Below, in pieces: positions 15,971 through 24,484 of a stretch of 64,000 nucleotides of DNA (its first letter is position 1; each line of letters starts with the position of its first letter). Below the pieces are notes generated by a model. It ran no database searches, had not been told where the DNA came from, and saw nothing but the letters and a program-made list of their open reading frames with translations. The DNA comes from Dictyoglomus sp. (GTDB taxonomy: Bacteria; Dictyoglomota; Dictyoglomia; Dictyoglomales; Dictyoglomaceae). The stretch lies in assembly GCA_025060475.1 (NCBI GenBank), contig JANXBZ010000002.1, forward strand, positions 62,001 through 126,000, written 5' to 3'. The position numbers and the translations under genes are program-made.

Positions 15971-17293
15971 TTATGTAGAGTTTCTTAATCTATTTTGTAT
16001 ATCCTGAATTATCTTTTTTATAGTAAGATCTGTTTGATATAATTCTTGAATTTTCTCGTAAGCGTGAAGAACAGTAGTATGATCTCTTCCTCCAAATTCT
16101 TCTCCAATTTTAGGAAGGGAAATATCGGTAAGAGTTCTTGCTAGATACATGGCAATTTGACGAGGTAATGCTATTTCCTGAGTTCTTCCCTTTCCTACAA
16201 TTTGATCAGGAGTAATATGGAAGTAATTAGCAACTTCTTGAATAATACTTTGAATGCTTATTGGAGTTATATTTGGTGGTTGTAAAATGTCTTTTAAAAC
16301 AGTCTTTACAAGGGAGAGATCAATAGGCATATTGTTCAAAGAAGCAAAAGCCACAGTTCTTATCAGTGCTCCCTCAAGTTCTCTTATGTTTGACTGAATC
16401 TGTTCTGCAATGAATTCTATGACTTCATCGGGAACTGTAACTTTTTCTGCTTCTGCTTTTTTCTTTAAAATAGCAATTCTTGTCTCCAAATCTGGGGGTT
16501 GAATATCTGCCATAAGTCCCCACTCAAATCTTGATCTTAATCTGTCCTCTAAGGTCGGAATTTCCTTTGGTATTCTATCGCTGGTTATAACAATTTGCTT
16601 TCCTGCCTCATATAGAGCATTGAAGGTATAGAAGAATTCTTCCTGAGTTCTTTCTTTCCCTGCTAAGAATTGAATATCATCAATTAACAAAATATCTATA
16701 TTCCTATATCTTGATCGGAACTTACTCATTCCATCTTCCTTTATGGCATCAATTAGCTCTACAGTAAATTTTTCCATAGATGAATATATTACTTTTAATT
16801 GAGGGAATTTTTCTCTGATATAATGGCCTATGGCATGGATAAGATGAGTTTTTCCTAGTCCTACTCCTCCATATATAAAGAGAGGATTATAGGCTTTTCC
16901 AGGATTTTGACTTACTGCTAACGCTGCTGCATGAGCAAATCTATTGCTATCTCCCACTACAAAAGTATCAAAGGTATATTTAGGATTTAGATTAAGATGG
17001 TACAAGACCTCTTCTGAAATTCCTTTTTGAGGACGTTCTTCCTCATTATCTTCCGCGAATAATTCAATTTTCCATTCTTTTTGAGAAGTTTTTCTTAATG
17101 CTTCTTCAATTAGTTCCACATAATGATCTTGAAGCCACTCTTTGGAAAATCTATTAGGAGTTTGAAGAATAAACTTTTCTCCTTTAATTCCTAAGGGTTT
17201 TAAAGTCTTTATCCATGTTTCAAATCCAGGCCTACTTATTTCCAAAGAAATAATATCTAATGCCTTTTCCCAAGCAATTTTCCAGTCTTCCAT
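15971..17293 (-). CDS. dnaA: Chromosomal replication initiator DnaA
   Basis: The 440-residue AAA+ protein that opens the replication origin. It has domain I (about 1-80), Walker A GGVGLGKTHLIHAIG, Walker B ILLIDDIQFLAG, sensor TSDRIPKEIP, and the domain IV DNA-binding signature GGRDHTTVLHAYEKI. A TTG two codons upstream is in frame, but AAGAGG (17301-17305) is spaced correctly only for ATG 17293, so I start there. dnaN and recF do not follow, so the gene is separate from the usual dnaA-dnaN cluster. No clear DnaA boxes flank it, so this need not be the origin. Confidence 0.97.
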   Translation of the reverse strand: MEDWKIAWEKALDIISLEISRPGFETWIKTLKPLGIKGEKFILQTPNRFSKEWLQDHYVELIEEALRKTSQKEWKIELFAEDNEEERPQKGISEEVLYHLNLNPKYTFDTFVVGDSNRFAHAAALAVSQNPGKAYNPLFIYGGVGLGKTHLIHAIGHYIREKFPQLKVIYSSMEKFTVELIDAIKEDGMSKFRSRYRNIDILLIDDIQFLAGKERTQEEFFYTFNALYEAGKQIVITSDRIPKEIPTLEDRLRSRFEWGLMADIQPPDLETRIAILKKKAEAEKVTVPDEVIEFIAEQIQSNIRELEGALIRTVAFASLNNMPIDLSLVKTVLKDILQPPNITPISIQSIIQEVANYFHITPDQIVGKGRTQEIALPRQIAMYLARTLTDISLPKIGEEFGGRDHTTVLHAYEKIQELYQTDLTIKKIIQDIQNRLRNST

Positions 17294-17378
17294 AACCAAC
17301 CTCTTAAAAAAAGATTATATAAAAACGCTTAAATTAATTTTAACAAATATATTTTTGTAGAGCAATTAAAAATTTTTC

Positions 17379-17407
17379 TTGGAGAAATCAGTATTTTCAT
17401 GTATAAT
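17379..17407 (+). promoter_or_regulatory. Promoter of the crp-like gene
   Basis: TTGGAG (17379-17384), a 17-base spacer and TATAAT (17402-17407). Transcription would begin near 17414. This rules out the in-frame TTG at 17379 as the start and supports ATG 17442. Confidence 0.65.
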
Positions 17408-17441
17408 TAAAGCAAAAGACGTTATTCAAACGTGTAGGAAG

Positions 17442-18122
17442 ATGGAGGGAAAGGAATTTCTTAGAAAAGTTCCATTATTCTCTGAACTCTCAGAAGAGGA
17501 TCTAGATCGTCTTATTAATATCTCAAGAGAAAAATTTTATCCAAAGGATTCAGTAATTTTTCAAAGAGAAGAGGTTGGTAATTTCTTTTTTATTATTTGT
17601 TCTGGAAGGGTAAAGGTAGTAATAGAGACAGAAGATGGAAAAGAGGCAATTCTTTCTATTCTTTATCCCACAGAATTTTTTGGGGAAATGTCTTTATTAG
17701 ATGGAGAACCAAGGTCTGCATCTATTGTTGCGCTTGAGGATACTCGAGTTTTAATAATCCAGAGGGACGAATTTTTAAAACTTCTTTATACCCATCCTGA
17801 AATGTCTTTAAAAATTTTAAAGACTCTTTCCCTTAGACTTAGAAAGGCAAATAGACAGATTGAAACTCTGATGTTTTTTGATGCGCCGGGGAGAATCGCG
17901 AGAATCCTTCTTGATATTGTTCTAGATAAAGGGATAAAAACAGAGAAGGGAATTGCAGTAGATTTAGATTTTACAAGACAAGAGCTAGGAAGTCTTATAG
18001 GTGTTTCTAGAGAAACAGCTACAAGAACCCTAAAAGCCTTTGAAGAGGAAGGAATAATAACTGTAGAAAAGAATCATATTATAGTTCATAATTTAGAAAA
18101 GCTTAAGAAAAGAATATATTAA
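17442..18122 (+). CDS. Crp/Fnr-family transcription regulator, Crp-like
   Basis: A 226-residue dimeric regulator. The N-terminal cyclic-nucleotide domain (about 8-130) has FGEMSLLDGEPRSAS with E82, R91 and S92 in the places of the cAMP-contacting residues of E. coli CRP. A dimer helix and a winged helix-turn-helix follow. The recognition helix reads GVSRETATR, with R190, E191 and R195 matching CRP R180, E181 and R185, which contact TGTGA. No FNR cysteine cluster is present. I infer a cAMP-type (or other cyclic nucleotide) regulator of TGTGA sites. The stop overlaps the start of the RluD gene by one base. Confidence 0.9.
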   Translation: MEGKEFLRKVPLFSELSEEDLDRLINISREKFYPKDSVIFQREEVGNFFFIICSGRVKVVIETEDGKEAILSILYPTEFFGEMSLLDGEPRSASIVALEDTRVLIIQRDEFLKLLYTHPEMSLKILKTLSLRLRKANRQIETLMFFDAPGRIARILLDIVLDKGIKTEKGIAVDLDFTRQELGSLIGVSRETATRTLKAFEEEGIITVEKNHIIVHNLEKLKKRIY

Positions 18123-19033
18123 TGCATCAAAGACAAGTTATAAAAATAAAAGAGCCTGTAGAAGATAGGCTTGATAAATATTTAGCTCAGATATTACCCC
18201 TTACGCGTTCTCAAATCCAAAAGCTTATAAAAGATGGAAATATAAAAGTAAATGGAAAACCTGCAAAAGGAAGTCAAAGAGTAAAAATAGGAGATGAGAT
18301 TGAGATAGAAATACCACCTCCAGAATCTACTGATTTAATCCCAGAAGATATAAAATTAGATATTATTTATGAAGATGAAGATCTCTTAATAGTGAATAAG
18401 CCAAGGGGTATGGTAGTCCATCCTGCTTGTGGTCACTATTCTGGAACATTAGTTAATGCATTGTTACATCACGTAGGTAGTCTTTCTCAGATCGGAGGAA
18501 AAATAAGACCTGGGATTATTCATAGATTGGATAAAGATACTACAGGACTTATTTTAATTGCTAAAAATGATTTTACCCATTTGGCTCTTTCGGAACAATT
18601 AAAAAACAGAACATTAAAAAGAATATATTGGGCTTTAGTGGAAGGAGAAGTTCCATGGGAGGAAAAAAGAGTAGAATTACCCATTGGAAGACATCCTGTA
18701 TATAGAAAAAAAATGGCGGTAGTGTCTTCGGGAAAATCTGCAATAAGCTATTTTAAAGTGTTAGAAAGATTCAAAGGCTATACTCTTCTTTGTGTAAATC
18801 TTGAAACGGGAAGAACTCATCAGATTAGAGTACATCTAAGTTATTTAGGGATTCCTGTGGTAGGGGATGCTATTTATGGTAAAAAAGATAAAAAATTTGG
18901 AGTATCAGGCCAGCTTCTTCACGCAAAAGAAATAGTCTTTTTTCATCCGAGAAAGAGGGAATATATGAGTTTTTCTTCAGATTTACCTTCGGATTTTAAA
19001 GAAGTATTAAACCAATTGAGAAATAATATCTAA
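18122..19033 (+). CDS. rluD: RluD/RluA-family pseudouridine synthase
   Basis: A 303-residue enzyme converting uridine to pseudouridine, probably in 23S rRNA. The N-terminal S4 RNA-binding domain (EDRLDKYLAQILPLTRSQIQ) covers about residues 10-70. The catalytic domain has GIIHRLDKDTTGLILIAK with the catalytic Asp in HRLDKDT, and ETGRTHQIRVHL. Its start overlaps the crp-like stop (TAATG), so the pair is one transcript. The tail overlaps the convergent rqcH gene by 27 bases. The RluC/RluD sub-family is not certain from sequence alone. Confidence 0.92.
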   Translation: MHQRQVIKIKEPVEDRLDKYLAQILPLTRSQIQKLIKDGNIKVNGKPAKGSQRVKIGDEIEIEIPPPESTDLIPEDIKLDIIYEDEDLLIVNKPRGMVVHPACGHYSGTLVNALLHHVGSLSQIGGKIRPGIIHRLDKDTTGLILIAKNDFTHLALSEQLKNRTLKRIYWALVEGEVPWEEKRVELPIGRHPVYRKKMAVVSSGKSAISYFKVLERFKGYTLLCVNLETGRTHQIRVHLSYLGIPVVGDAIYGKKDKKFGVSGQLLHAKEIVFFHPRKREYMSFSSDLPSDFKEVLNQLRNNI

Positions 19034-20746
19034 TGCTTTTTCCGGCTTTACAAAAATTGTTTTCTCATTTTTATATATTACAAATCCAGGTTTTCCTTCT
19101 TTTGGTTTTTGTACGTATTTTCTTTTCGTATAATCAATGGCAACATAGTTCGAATTTTTCCCTTTACTGAAATATCCTGCTAGTTCTGCAGTTTTCTCTA
19201 TGATTTCAAAAGGTATTTCTTCTTTTGATTTCAATTTTAGAACTACATGGGCTCCTGGTATACCCCTTGCATGAAACCATAAATCTTCTGGGCCTGCAAT
19301 ACTGAAAGTAACGTAGTCATTTTGTTTATTATTCTTTCCCACATATATTTCATATCCTTCTAAAATGAACTTATATGGTTCTGACTTTTTCTTTCTTTTC
19401 TCTCTTTCTTTCTTCTTTTTAATATATCCTTCATTAATTAATTCTTCTTCTATTTCCTGAAGTTCAAAGAAACTATTAGTATTTTCTAGGGATATCTCCA
19501 AGGAATTTAGATAATATATTTCTTCTTCTATTCTCTTCAACTGTTCCCTTAGTATTTCAATTCCCTTTTTTAGTTTTTTGTATTTCTTAAAATATCTTTG
19601 AGCATTATCCACAGGAGATAAAGAGGGGTCTAATTCTATCTCTATAAGTTCTTTGTTTTCGTTATAAGGATTAGGAAGGATTATTTTTTCTGTTCCCTTT
19701 TTAATTTCCTTCTGATAAAAAAGTAGTAGATCTCCTTTTATTTTCAAAACTTCTGCTGATTCACCTTCTTTTATCTTTTGTAAAAATTCTTCTTTTTTCT
19801 CAAGAACCTTCTCTAAGTTACTCTTTATAATATCTTGCAGTTTCTTTTTAAGTTGATCTATAAGGAAACTTTCTAAGGAATAAGAGTAGATATAATCTAT
19901 TGTTTCAGTAAGATTCTTGAATTCCTTTCTCTTAAGATTTTCAAATATTTCTAAAGAAAAAAGAGAAAAGGTATAGGGTTTGTTTTCTACAAAATATACT
20001 AAAAACTGAAACTTTCTTTTTAAGATTTTATCTTTTATTTTAAAGATTTCTTTCTTTAGTTTTTCTCTATCCTCAATTTCTAAAGAAGCATAGGTCCCTT
20101 CTTTAATATCTCTTGTTATTTCTTCCGCCAACAATGGATTAATATATAAGATATCCTTTATAAGCACCTCTTTAACTGGTTTTTCCTTATTTAAGAATTT
20201 TTCTACAGTTTCTTCTTCTATATCTAAAAGAGAAAACTTTTCTATTTTTGGAGGATATAGATATACTTCTCCCGGCAACACTTCTCTATATCTGCTTTTT
20301 TCAGAACTTACATGTTTTATAGCATCTAAAATAATATTATTTTCACTTGTAAGAATTATATTACTATATTTCCCCATAAGTTCCACAATAAGTTTTTTTC
20401 TTGATTCATCAAATCTCTGAAATATAAATTCTACTATTCTCTCTTGAGGAATAATATGCCAATCTAGAATTCTCGCCCCCTCCAAATGCTTCCTAAGAAA
20501 CATAACAAAGGGAGGAGGATTCAAAGGATAGGGAAATTCTTTTCTAGTTAACTGTATTCTATATAATTGAGGATGAACTGAAAGGGAGAGAATTAATTTT
20601 CCCTCCCTTGGAGAATATATATGAAAAAAAAGCTCTGTATTTCCTATTTGATAGATTTTTTCTACTAAAGAATTTTTAACTCTATCATAAAGTTCCTCAT
20701 ATAAAATTTCCAAAGTTAAAAGATCAAAATTTAGCTTTAAATTCAT
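19007..20746 (-). CDS. rqcH: NFACT protein RqcH (ribosome quality control)
   Basis: A 579-residue NFACT protein, also called fibronectin-binding protein or Rqc2 homologue. It binds stalled large ribosomal subunits and adds alanine tails. The NFACT-N domain has RKHLEGARI, ERIVEF, and VELMGKYSNIIL. A long coiled coil (about 280-430) follows, with two charged stretches, then the NFACT-R domain with GKNNKQNDYVTF, DLWFHARGIPGAHVVLK and KGKNSNYVAIDYT. In Bacillus RqcH the N-terminal pair is Asp-Arg, and here it is Glu-Arg (QERIVEF). It is followed by an aldo/keto reductase, itself upstream on this strand. Confidence 0.92.
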   Translation of the reverse strand: MNLKLNFDLLTLEILYEELYDRVKNSLVEKIYQIGNTELFFHIYSPREGKLILSLSVHPQLYRIQLTRKEFPYPLNPPPFVMFLRKHLEGARILDWHIIPQERIVEFIFQRFDESRKKLIVELMGKYSNIILTSENNIILDAIKHVSSEKSRYREVLPGEVYLYPPKIEKFSLLDIEEETVEKFLNKEKPVKEVLIKDILYINPLLAEEITRDIKEGTYASLEIEDREKLKKEIFKIKDKILKRKFQFLVYFVENKPYTFSLFSLEIFENLKRKEFKNLTETIDYIYSYSLESFLIDQLKKKLQDIIKSNLEKVLEKKEEFLQKIKEGESAEVLKIKGDLLLFYQKEIKKGTEKIILPNPYNENKELIEIELDPSLSPVDNAQRYFKKYKKLKKGIEILREQLKRIEEEIYYLNSLEISLENTNSFFELQEIEEELINEGYIKKKKEREKRKKKSEPYKFILEGYEIYVGKNNKQNDYVTFSIAGPEDLWFHARGIPGAHVVLKLKSKEEIPFEIIEKTAELAGYFSKGKNSNYVAIDYTKRKYVQKPKEGKPGFVIYKNEKTIFVKPEKALDIISQLV

Positions 20747-20751
20747 AATTT

Positions 20752-21690
20752 TTAAGTTTCTAAGAGAATATTATCAATTTTCTTTAAAACCTCTTCGCTC
20801 AATTTAATTCCTGATGCTTTTACGTTTTCTAAAATTTGTTCGGGTTTACTAGCTCCTGTAATAACACTACTTATTTCTGGTTTTCTTAATATCCAGGCAA
20901 GGGCAAGTTGGGACATTGTTATTCCTATATCCTTTGCAAGTTCTGTAAGTTTTCTTACTTTATTTATATTTTCTTCTGTTAGATCTCTTCGAATCCATTC
21001 ACTCCACTCTGCTCTTGTTTTGCTGGGTATTCCCTCATTATATTTTCCTGTTAATACTCCTTGAGCTAAAGGACTGAATACAGTTATCCCTATTCCATAC
21101 ATACTACAAGTAGGTATAATCTCTTGTTCAATATGTCTATCCAACATATTATATCTTGGCTGTTCTACTTGAGGCTTATAGCAATTTAGTTTTTCGCATA
21201 TTCCTACAGCTCTTTCAATCTGGGCTGCAGTCCATAGGCTAGTTCCCCAATAAAGAATCTTTCCTTGATGTACTAAATCGTCCATTGCTCTTACTACCTC
21301 TTCCAATGGAGTTTCTGGGTCAAACCTATGACAAAAATAGATATCTAAGTAATCAGTACCTAATCTTTTCAAGGAACCCTCTATGGATTCCATAATATGT
21401 TTTCTACTTAACCCTCTGTCATTTACATTATCGCTCATAGGCCAATATACTTTACTTGATATAACTAAATCCTGTCTTCTAAAATCTTTTAAAATTTTTC
21501 CTACAACCCTTTCAGCTTCCCCTTTGGCATAAACATCTGCAAGATCGAAAAAATTTATCCCATTTTCAATTGCAATATATATACATTTTTTAGTAACTTC
21601 AAAATCTACAGATTCCCCATAAGTTAACCATGCTCCTAAAGAGATTTCGCTAACCTTAATTCCCGCTTTTCCTAATTTTCTGTACTCCAT
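20752..21690 (-). CDS. Aldo/keto reductase
   Basis: A 312-residue NADPH-dependent aldo/keto reductase, of the potassium channel beta-subunit/YghZ-like kind. The catalytic residues are visible as INFFDLADVYAKGEAE (Asp, Tyr), VISSKVYW (Lys) and YFCHRFDPETPLEE (His). The C-terminal ILRKPEISSVITGASKPEQ binds the nucleotide. The frame extends to 21753, but AGGAGG fits ATG 21690 (MEYRKLGKAGIKVSE), the usual family start. The longer version would overlap the preceding gene for 52 bases. Substrate is unknown. Confidence 0.92.
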   Translation of the reverse strand: MEYRKLGKAGIKVSEISLGAWLTYGESVDFEVTKKCIYIAIENGINFFDLADVYAKGEAERVVGKILKDFRRQDLVISSKVYWPMSDNVNDRGLSRKHIMESIEGSLKRLGTDYLDIYFCHRFDPETPLEEVVRAMDDLVHQGKILYWGTSLWTAAQIERAVGICEKLNCYKPQVEQPRYNMLDRHIEQEIIPTCSMYGIGITVFSPLAQGVLTGKYNEGIPSKTRAEWSEWIRRDLTEENINKVRKLTELAKDIGITMSQLALAWILRKPEISSVITGASKPEQILENVKASGIKLSEEVLKKIDNILLET

Positions 21691-21701
21691 TTTAACCTCC
21701 T

Positions 21702-21989
21702 CTATTCTTTTATTATTTCTCCGCCTTCTACCTCTTGGGAAATAATTTTCCAATCAGGTTCAAATTCTACGTGTAATCTTATAAGATTAGAACATTTTTC
21801 TCCTAAGATATCTTTCCATAATTCATATTTTATAATTTCATCGTTGGGACCAAATTCTGGATTAGATTCTTCTCTTGGTCTTATTCTTACAGAAATAATT
21901 TCTCCGCATCTTTTGCATTTAACTTTAATATCAAAAGTCTGAGGAGAGAAGGGGGGTGGAGAAAAAAGTTTTTTTAGCCAATTTAACAT
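21702..21989 (-). CDS. Small conserved protein with CxxC motif
   Basis: A 95-residue protein with KCKRCGEIISVRIRPREE near residue 25, a two-cysteine zinc-knuckle-like start, and one further cysteine (GEKCSN). The rest is acidic, with FEPDWKIISQEVEGGE near the end. AGGAGG precedes the ATG and the aldo/keto reductase follows 11 bases after the stop. It may bind zinc. I do not recognise a named function, and one of the usual four ligands is missing. Confidence 0.7.
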   Translation of the reverse strand: MLNWLKKLFSPPPFSPQTFDIKVKCKRCGEIISVRIRPREESNPEFGPNDEIIKYELWKDILGEKCSNLIRLHVEFEPDWKIISQEVEGGEIIKE

Positions 21990-22021
21990 ACTTTTTTACC
22001 TCCTAAACATTTTTATATATT

Positions 22022-24457
22022 TTAACCCATTTCTACCTCCACAAAATGAGTTTTTCCATCTCCAAATATAGGAAGAATATTTCCTGAGATCTCTTTTCCA
22101 TCGACAATTATCTTTTTAATTCCCTTGGAAACGTGTTTTGGATTTTTAATCTCAATTCTATAATTAGCTCCTCTAAAGTAACGAGTAACAGCAAATCTTT
22201 CCCAATCCTTTGGAATGCAGGGATCAATTTTTAAACCATTAAATTCAGGTTTAATTCCTAAAATCCATTGAGACATAACTACAAAGGCCCAAGATGCAGT
22301 TCCCGTGAGCCAAGAATTTTTTCCTTCCCCATGTCTTTTTGCGTCCTTTCCTGCAACCATCTGACAATAAACATAGGGTTCTACTTTATGTATATCACTT
22401 TCTTCTTCAAAAAAGGCGGGAGTAATTTTACAATAGGCTTCATAGGCGCGATCCCCTCTTCCAATAACTGTTTCTCCTGCAATAACCCATGGGTTATTAT
22501 GACAGAAAATTCCAGCATTTTCTTTGTATCCAGGAGGATAAGAGGAAATTTCTCCTAGTTCTAAATAATATTTACTATAAGCAGGCTGTTGAAGTACCAT
22601 TCCATATTTAGTATCAAGATATTTCTTGCATGAGTCTAAAGCAAGTTTTGCTTTTCCATCATTTATGCCTATTCCAGCCATGGTACATATTCCTTGAGGT
22701 TCTATAAATATCTTTCCCTCTTCACATTCTTTACTTCCTACCTTTCGTCCAAAAGCATCATAGGCTCTAAGAAACCATTCCCCATCCCAACCATGTTCTA
22801 ATATTGCAGAGACCATTCTATTACAGGCTTCTTTTGCCCATTCTGCTTCTTGATATTCTCCCATTTTTTTGCATATTTCTATATAATCAGGAGAAACAAA
22901 GACAAAGAGCCCTGCTATAAAAATAGATTCAGCAATTTTCCCCTCTTGGTTTGTTGTTGTCTGAAAGGATTCATCTGGATTTTTAGAGAAGCAGTTAAGA
23001 TTTAAACAATCATTCCAATCCGCTCTTCCTATAAGAGGTAGTCCATGGGGTCCTAGATTATTAGTAACGTGGTGATAAGCCTTCTTTATATGCTCATAAA
23101 GGGTTCCCTTTTTTGTTATATCGTTATTATAGGGAATTACCTCATTAAGAATAGACCAATCTCCTGTTTCTTTTATATAAGCAGATGTAGCAAGAATTAT
23201 CCAAAGGGGATCATCATTAAAATTTCCTCCTATATCATTATTTCCTCTCTTTGTTAGAGGTTGATACTGATGATAAGCTCCACCATCTTCGAACATGGTA
23301 GAGGCAAGATCTAAAATTCTCTCTCTTACTCTTTCAGGAATAAGATGAACTACTCCTAAAATGTCCTGATTAGAGTCTCGAAATCCTATACCTCTACTTA
23401 TTCCTGATTCAAAATAAGAGGCACTTCTTGCTAAATTAAAGGTAACCATACATTGATATTGATTCCAAATATTCACAACTCGTGATAATATCTCCGATGG
23501 ATGTTCAAGATGATATTTTGATAATAAATTATTCCAGTAATTTTTTAAATCGTTAAAGGCTTTTTCTACATCTTCGACTTTTTTGAACTTATTTATTATC
23601 TCATAGGCTCTTTTCTTATTAATTATACCCTTCTTCTCCCATTTTTCTTCTTCTGGATTTTCCACGTATCCCAGTATAAATATAAAATCCTTAGATTCAA
23701 AGGGTTCTAAAGAAATTTCTAAATAATGAGAAGCAATAGGTGCCCAACCTTCCGCAATGGAGTTTGTTGGTTTTCCATCAACAACAGCCTTTGGTGCAGA
23801 AAAATCATTATATAATCCTATGAAACTATCTCTATCAGTATCAAATCCTTGTATGGGAACATTTACAGAATAAAAAGCAAAGTGATTTCTTCTTTCTCTA
23901 TACTCAGTTTTATGATAGATACAAGATCCCTCTACTTCTACTTCTCCTGTAGAAAAATTTCTTTGAAAATTTGTCTGGTCGTCCCATGCATTCCAAAGAC
24001 ACCATTCAATAAAAGAAAAAAGTCTAATTTCTCTTCTCTTTGAGGATAAGTTTTTAATAGTTAATTTCTGAATTTCTGCATTTACTCCAAGGGGAACAAA
24101 AAATAATATTTCACAGGACAATTCATTTCTTTCGCCTAAAATTCTTGTGTAAGAAAGCCCATGGCGACATTCATATTTGGAAAGATCTTTTTTAACAGGT
24201 TTCCAACTAGGAGACCAAAAATCTCCTTTTTCCCATATATAAAAATATCTACCTCCATTATCAATGGGTACATTATTATATCTATACCTTGTTATTCTTC
24301 TTAATCTTGCATCCTTATAAAAGGCATAACCTCCAGCAGTGTTTGATATTATTGAGAAAAATTCTTCACATCCTAAATAGTTTATCCATGGATAAGGAGT
24401 CATGGGATTTGTAATTACATATTCTCTATTTAAATCATCAAAATATCCAAATTTCAT
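22022..24457 (-). CDS. Cellobiose phosphorylase (GH94)
   Basis: An 811-residue cytosolic enzyme splitting cellobiose with phosphate into glucose 1-phosphate and glucose, saving ATP. It matches the clostridial cellobiose phosphorylases closely: [45 protein letters not shown] with the catalytic Asp at about 483, and [12 protein letters not shown]. The final [18 protein letters not shown] is the C-terminal sugar-binding region. AGGAGG precedes the ATG. A second GH94 gene lies immediately upstream with a 27-base gap, so the two are one operon. Confidence 0.95.
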   Translation of the reverse strand: MKFGYFDDLNREYVITNPMTPYPWINYLGCEEFFSIISNTAGGYAFYKDARLRRITRYRYNNVPIDNGGRYFYIWEKGDFWSPSWKPVKKDLSKYECRHGLSYTRILGERNELSCEILFFVPLGVNAEIQKLTIKNLSSKRREIRLFSFIEWCLWNAWDDQTNFQRNFSTGEVEVEGSCIYHKTEYRERRNHFAFYSVNVPIQGFDTDRDSFIGLYNDFSAPKAVVDGKPTNSIAEGWAPIASHYLEISLEPFESKDFIFILGYVENPEEEKWEKKGIINKKRAYEIINKFKKVEDVEKAFNDLKNYWNNLLSKYHLEHPSEILSRVVNIWNQYQCMVTFNLARSASYFESGISRGIGFRDSNQDILGVVHLIPERVRERILDLASTMFEDGGAYHQYQPLTKRGNNDIGGNFNDDPLWIILATSAYIKETGDWSILNEVIPYNNDITKKGTLYEHIKKAYHHVTNNLGPHGLPLIGRADWNDCLNLNCFSKNPDESFQTTTNQEGKIAESIFIAGLFVFVSPDYIEICKKMGEYQEAEWAKEACNRMVSAILEHGWDGEWFLRAYDAFGRKVGSKECEEGKIFIEPQGICTMAGIGINDGKAKLALDSCKKYLDTKYGMVLQQPAYSKYYLELGEISSYPPGYKENAGIFCHNNPWVIAGETVIGRGDRAYEAYCKITPAFFEEESDIHKVEPYVYCQMVAGKDAKRHGEGKNSWLTGTASWAFVVMSQWILGIKPEFNGLKIDPCIPKDWERFAVTRYFRGANYRIEIKNPKHVSKGIKKIIVDGKEISGNILPIFGDGKTHFVEVEMG

Positions 24458-24484
24458 TTATATTAAACCTCCTTTTGTTAAATT

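Noticed and set aside
17294-17441. Possible replication origin beside dnaA
   Set aside because: I searched the gap by eye for TTATNCACA-type DnaA boxes and 13-mer AT-rich repeats and saw no clear box. dnaN does not follow dnaA. AT-richness alone is not evidence.
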